DNA of 64,000 nucleotides. Origin: Hydnum rufescens UP504 (Eukaryota > Basidiomycota > Agaricomycetes > Cantharellales > Hydnaceae). How positions within the stretch are numbered: position 1 is the first letter of the stretch; every line of letters starts with the position of its first letter. The stretch spans positions 62,001-126,000 of the forward strand of contig MU129005.1 of the NCBI GenBank assembly GCA_014904985.1, given 5' to 3'. Positions 61,029-64,000 of this stretch are shown piece after piece. A model generated the notes under the pieces. That model was not told the DNA's origin, did not search any database, and worked only from the letters and a program-made list of their open reading frames with translations. Both the position numbers and the translations under genes were made by a program.

Positions 61029-63170
61029 ATGCCATCCATCAGCCGTCGACAACAAGTCATTCTGGCAACACTCGCCCATGCTAAATTCCTACATGACCGT
61101 TATCACACAAACCAGAATTGTTTTGTCTCAGCTTTATTGGATTCATCTGATTCCCTATCATCTAATTCTGAGACTTCATCTACCACAACCTTGTCTTCCT
61201 CTTTGTCTTCCTCCTCCAGCACTTGCAGCAGCAGTGGTGATTTGAGTGCTTCAGGAGCATCAAGCTGTGATAGTTGTGATAGTTATGATGTGAGAGGTGC
61301 TATAGCTCAGCAGCAGTACAATGTGGCAATGAGGTGCATTCACTCATTTTTAATCCTGCTTCTCTCCACTTGAATCCTCTTCCCCCATGAGGTTGAGAAA
61401 GCTATCCAACTTGGACTAGTCCTTATCTTTTATAAGGAAGATGACTCATTTCGATTTTGGCAGAACCTTCAAGTTGCACCATGTACCTTTGATGGCCTTC
61501 TCATGCTTATTGAAGATGACCCTGTATTCTACAGTATGGGAATTACCCCACAGATCCCTGTCCCCTATCAGCTGGCCATCACCCTCTATTGATTTGGCCA
61601 CTATGGCAGTGCTTCATCTGTTGAGGCCATTGCTCAATGGGCAGGATGCAGCAGCAGCATTGTGGTGAAGTCCACATGAAGGGTGATGCTTGCGTTTATG
61701 CCTCTCCACAATTGGGCTATCCAGTGGCCTATGAGGGTTGAGAAGCAGAGGGCTTCTGACTGGGTGGAATCAGTTGCATGCAAGGCATGGCGCCTGGGAT
61801 TTGCTATGGTTGATGGCATGCTTATTCTGTTACACTGCAAACCTGGCCATCATGGTGAGCAGTTTTATGATCACAAATATAACTACTCTTTAAGCCTTAC
61901 AGTTATGGTTGCCACAGTCAGGTTTTGGTCAGGTTTTGCCCAATTTGGGCAAAACCTAAACCTGACCAGGTTCCAAAATCACCCATGAGGGCAAAACCTG
62001 AACCTGACCTGAGGTTTGGTCTCATTCAGGTCAGGTTCAGGTTTAAACCTGGTTTAAACCTGAAACCTGAGGTATGAGGGAAGCCAACATTTTCAGGGGG
62101 TATTACAGAATATCTATACCCTCTGCTCAAGCCTCTGCCTCTGCCACTCCCTTTACATCCTGCTTTAGATCCACATCTCCTTCCTAGCCCCCTTTCACTT
62201 CAATTTACTGCTCACACATCTTCTGGAGATGGTATTTAGTCACTACATTCTGTCATGTGACTTGTGACCTGCACCAATTACCTCATTTGATGGCCAAGTC
62301 ATGTGACTTCTGACTCCAGAACTATAGTCACATGTGTAAATTGCCAGATTTGGTGCCAGAATAGTGGTCAATTTACATGGAATGGAACCTACACCCTACC
62401 TTTCAGGTTCAGGTTTAAACCTGGTTTGAGACTGGTTTTTGGATTCAGGGAAAGGGCAAAACCTGAACCTGACCTGAAGAAAATGAAATGAAACCTGACC
62501 CCAATGGAACCTGACCTGGGTCAGGTTCAGGTTTAAACTCAGGTTCCACAGGTTTAAACCTGAACTGCAGCATCCATACTTACAGTATGTTATCTGTGCC
62601 ACCAGTGTTCCCCTTGTACTAATGTGAATATTCAGCTCATTACAACACCAGATCTTTGTATTATTGATTACGTCCTAGGCCCCCTGGGGAGTGTACATGA
62701 TTCCACAGTGTTTCGAGAATCATGGGCCTTCAAGGAGTCCGAAACACTCTTTCATGAAGGTGAGTGGCTCTGGGCTGACTCAGCTTACAGCCTGGCTTCA
62801 TGGTGTGTTACACCATACAAAAGGTCCCTTTTGCTCATCCCAGAGAATCACCAGTTCAATTATCACCTCTCCTGGGTATCTTCTGTTTGTATCTATATTA
62901 CCTGCATGTTCTAATCCATTGAATTAGGTTCGTATATGCTCAGAGCATGCAATGGGGTACCTCAAAGGGTGATTTCAATCTCTGTGTGGCCTACAGCAGA
63001 ACATCAACTCTGAACAAGACTTTTGCTGGGCACTTGCATGGGTTTGTGTTTGTCTTGTAATTCATTCACTTGTGGCACAAGTTGAAGATGTAGGGGATGA
63101 GGAATTCTGGGATTGGGTATGTGTCAGACTTGTCAGGATCAAATTGACATTTGCTTCCGCCTAAGGACTT
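61029..63170 (+). pseudogene. PIF/Harbinger transposase pseudogene split by a hAT-like element
   Basis: A degenerate PIF/Harbinger (HARB1-like, DDE_Tnp_4) transposase. The N-terminal part is Ser-rich (61029-61373). It is followed by FDGLLMLIEDDPVFYSM and PVPYQLAITLY then FGHYGSASSVEAIAQWAG. The catalytic triad is visible: D in VDGM (61812-61814), D in ADSAY (62777-62779) and E in SEHAMGYLKG (62943-62945). GPLGSVHDSTVFRES is the typical block before the second D. A short intron (about 62878-62927) is likely. Lesions are in-frame TGA codons at 61590-61592, 61677-61679 and 62970-62972, each where the family has Arg, plus a 675-bp element inserted at 61904. The C-terminal part reads EEFWDW near 63100. 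Confidence 0.88.
61904..62578 (+). mobile_element. 675-bp hAT-like non-autonomous element, copy B
   Basis: It starts TATGGTTGCCACAGTCAGG and ends GCAGCATCCATA. It is flanked on both sides by a perfect 8-bp duplication CTTACAGT (61896-61903 and 62579-62586). It interrupts the Harbinger transposase between YNYSLSLT and the GPLGSVHDS block. It has the same length as copy A at 5327-6001 and differs by scattered substitutions. It encodes no transposase. Confidence 0.9.
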
Positions 63171-63206
63171 ACCCGTTAGAGTATCATTCTTCATCGACCC
63201 TATCAT

Positions 63207-63527
63207 ATGGCGCCTACTTCCTCAAATGCTCTTGTCTCCTCTCTCCCTCCATTCACTACGGGGGTTATTGTCATCCTTGCCATTATTGGCATTTCTCTTA
63301 TTATTATTGCCCTCATTCTATCAGGCCTCGGCCAGCAGGCTATGGGCTGGGTAGTCAACCAGTGGGAGCATTGGCGCCCTTCTCAGCACCTGTCGTTCCC
63401 TCGCTCCCCACATGAGTCCATGGAGTTGCCAATCCAGACTCCCCCTCCTCCTCCTCTACCCCCAGTCCCTGAATCCACATCACCTGTCCCAATCCATACT
63501 CCATCCACATTCATTACAGTCATTTGA
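63207..63527 (+). CDS. Small single-pass membrane protein candidate, Pro-rich tail
   Basis: A 106-codon frame begins MAPTSSNALVSSLPPF. It has one strongly hydrophobic segment (GVIVILAIIGISLIIIALIL, about residues 19-38), an aromatic stretch GWVVNQWEHW, and a tail with PPPPPLPP. It resembles no family I can name. It follows directly after the Harbinger pseudogene. Upstream sequence gives no clear promoter. The even hydrophobic segment and charged or polar flanks argue for a real product, but the ORF could be chance. Confidence 0.35.
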   Translation: MAPTSSNALVSSLPPFTTGVIVILAIIGISLIIIALILSGLGQQAMGWVVNQWEHWRPSQHLSFPRSPHESMELPIQTPPPPPLPPVPESTSPVPIHTPSTFITVI

Positions 63528-64000
63528 CACTTTGGACACCTTTGGAGTACCCAGGCGTACACTGCCTTGGAAGTACATACAGCTAAGGGGGATACATATG
63601 GAAGTTGGGCATAGCCATGTGGAGGTGTGCACAGGATTCGTAACACGGCTGCATCAGCTTAGTGAGGCTTAGTGATGGTGGCTGTGGAGGCTGACTGATG
63701 GGCTGCGGAGCTGGCATTCTAGGAGGATCCAGAAGGTTATGGAAGACGGCGGAAGGCTCTGGAAGGTTGGAGGCTGTGTGCAGGAAATAGTATTTATAGC
63801 CCTTCGCAGTTGGGGGATCACCAGTTTTGATCTCTCAGGATTCCCACTGTGATAGGTGTGAGACTTGTGTGTCCCTTGTTGTGTGGTGTATACTCAGGAT
63901 TCCCACTGCGATAGGTGTGTCGTGTGGTTAATTAATCTCTTTCCTCTTTCTGTTTGTGGCTTCGATGGCAGTGTCGCCCTGACAAAGGCCCTCCAAAGTG
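63528..64000. other. Unassigned sequence at the right edge
   Basis: No gene recognised. A TATTTATAG box lies near 63790. The phrase CAGGATTCCCACTG(T/C)GATAGGTGTG occurs twice (about 63837 and 63896), a direct repeat with a spacing of about 60 bp. Purine-rich GGAAGGCTCTGGAAGGTTGG sequence precedes it. This may be an LTR or gene leader that continues beyond the window. Confidence 0.35.

Overview
The window looks like a gene-poor, repeat-rich stretch of a filamentous basidiomycete (probably Agaricomycetes) nuclear genome. The main evidence is a family of multi-exon genes with fungal introns (about 50-76 nt, GT/AG ends, CTGAC/CTAAC-like branch sites). Their products carry the conserved blocks of the basidiomycete DUF6534 seven-helix-type membrane proteins. 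Decayed Ty1/copia, PIF/Harbinger, hAT-like and TA-inserting elements surround them. No bacterial features, tRNA, rRNA or CRISPR array were seen.

Layout. (1) About 1-5.2 kb: a 5'-truncated, multiply broken Ty1/copia retrotransposon on the minus strand, with its 3' LTR side at the left. (2) 5.33-6.00 kb: a 675-bp hAT-like non-autonomous element. A second 675-bp copy lies at 61.90-62.58 kb, inserted in a Harbinger transposase gene; both have 8-bp target duplications. (3) About 6.0-8.0 kb: unassigned sequence with LTR-like fragments. (4) About 8.0-60.0 kb: a large amplified array in which a DUF6534 gene of about 2.3 kb alternates with an unidentified co-amplified module of about 2-6 kb. Eight DUF6534 copies are recognisable: 10.2-12.5(-), 15.5-17.8(-), 22.7-25.0(-), 31.1-33.4(-), 37.0-39.3(+), 43.4-45.7(-), 49.8-52.1(-) and 57.6-59.9(+) kb. 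Copies 5 and 8 lie in flipped blocks. Exon 2 reads open in the same frame in all eight copies, and a 14-nt microexon and a TATA-like box about 70 bp before the ATG are widely shared. (5) About 61.0-63.2 kb: a PIF/Harbinger transposase pseudogene, then a short ORF with one transmembrane segment at 63.2-63.5 kb.

The array probably grew by repeated segmental duplication, with later inversions and transposon insertions. One stretch (25.06-27.08 kb) is a copy of neighbouring sequence carrying many isolated one-base insertions and deletions, and it may be poor-quality assembly rather than biology. The modules between the DUF6534 genes show no intact coding frame that I could identify. Several begin with a strong TATATATAAATCCC-type promoter facing away from the DUF6534 gene, so divergent transcription is possible. 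Any functional link between the DUF6534 proteins and these modules is inference only.
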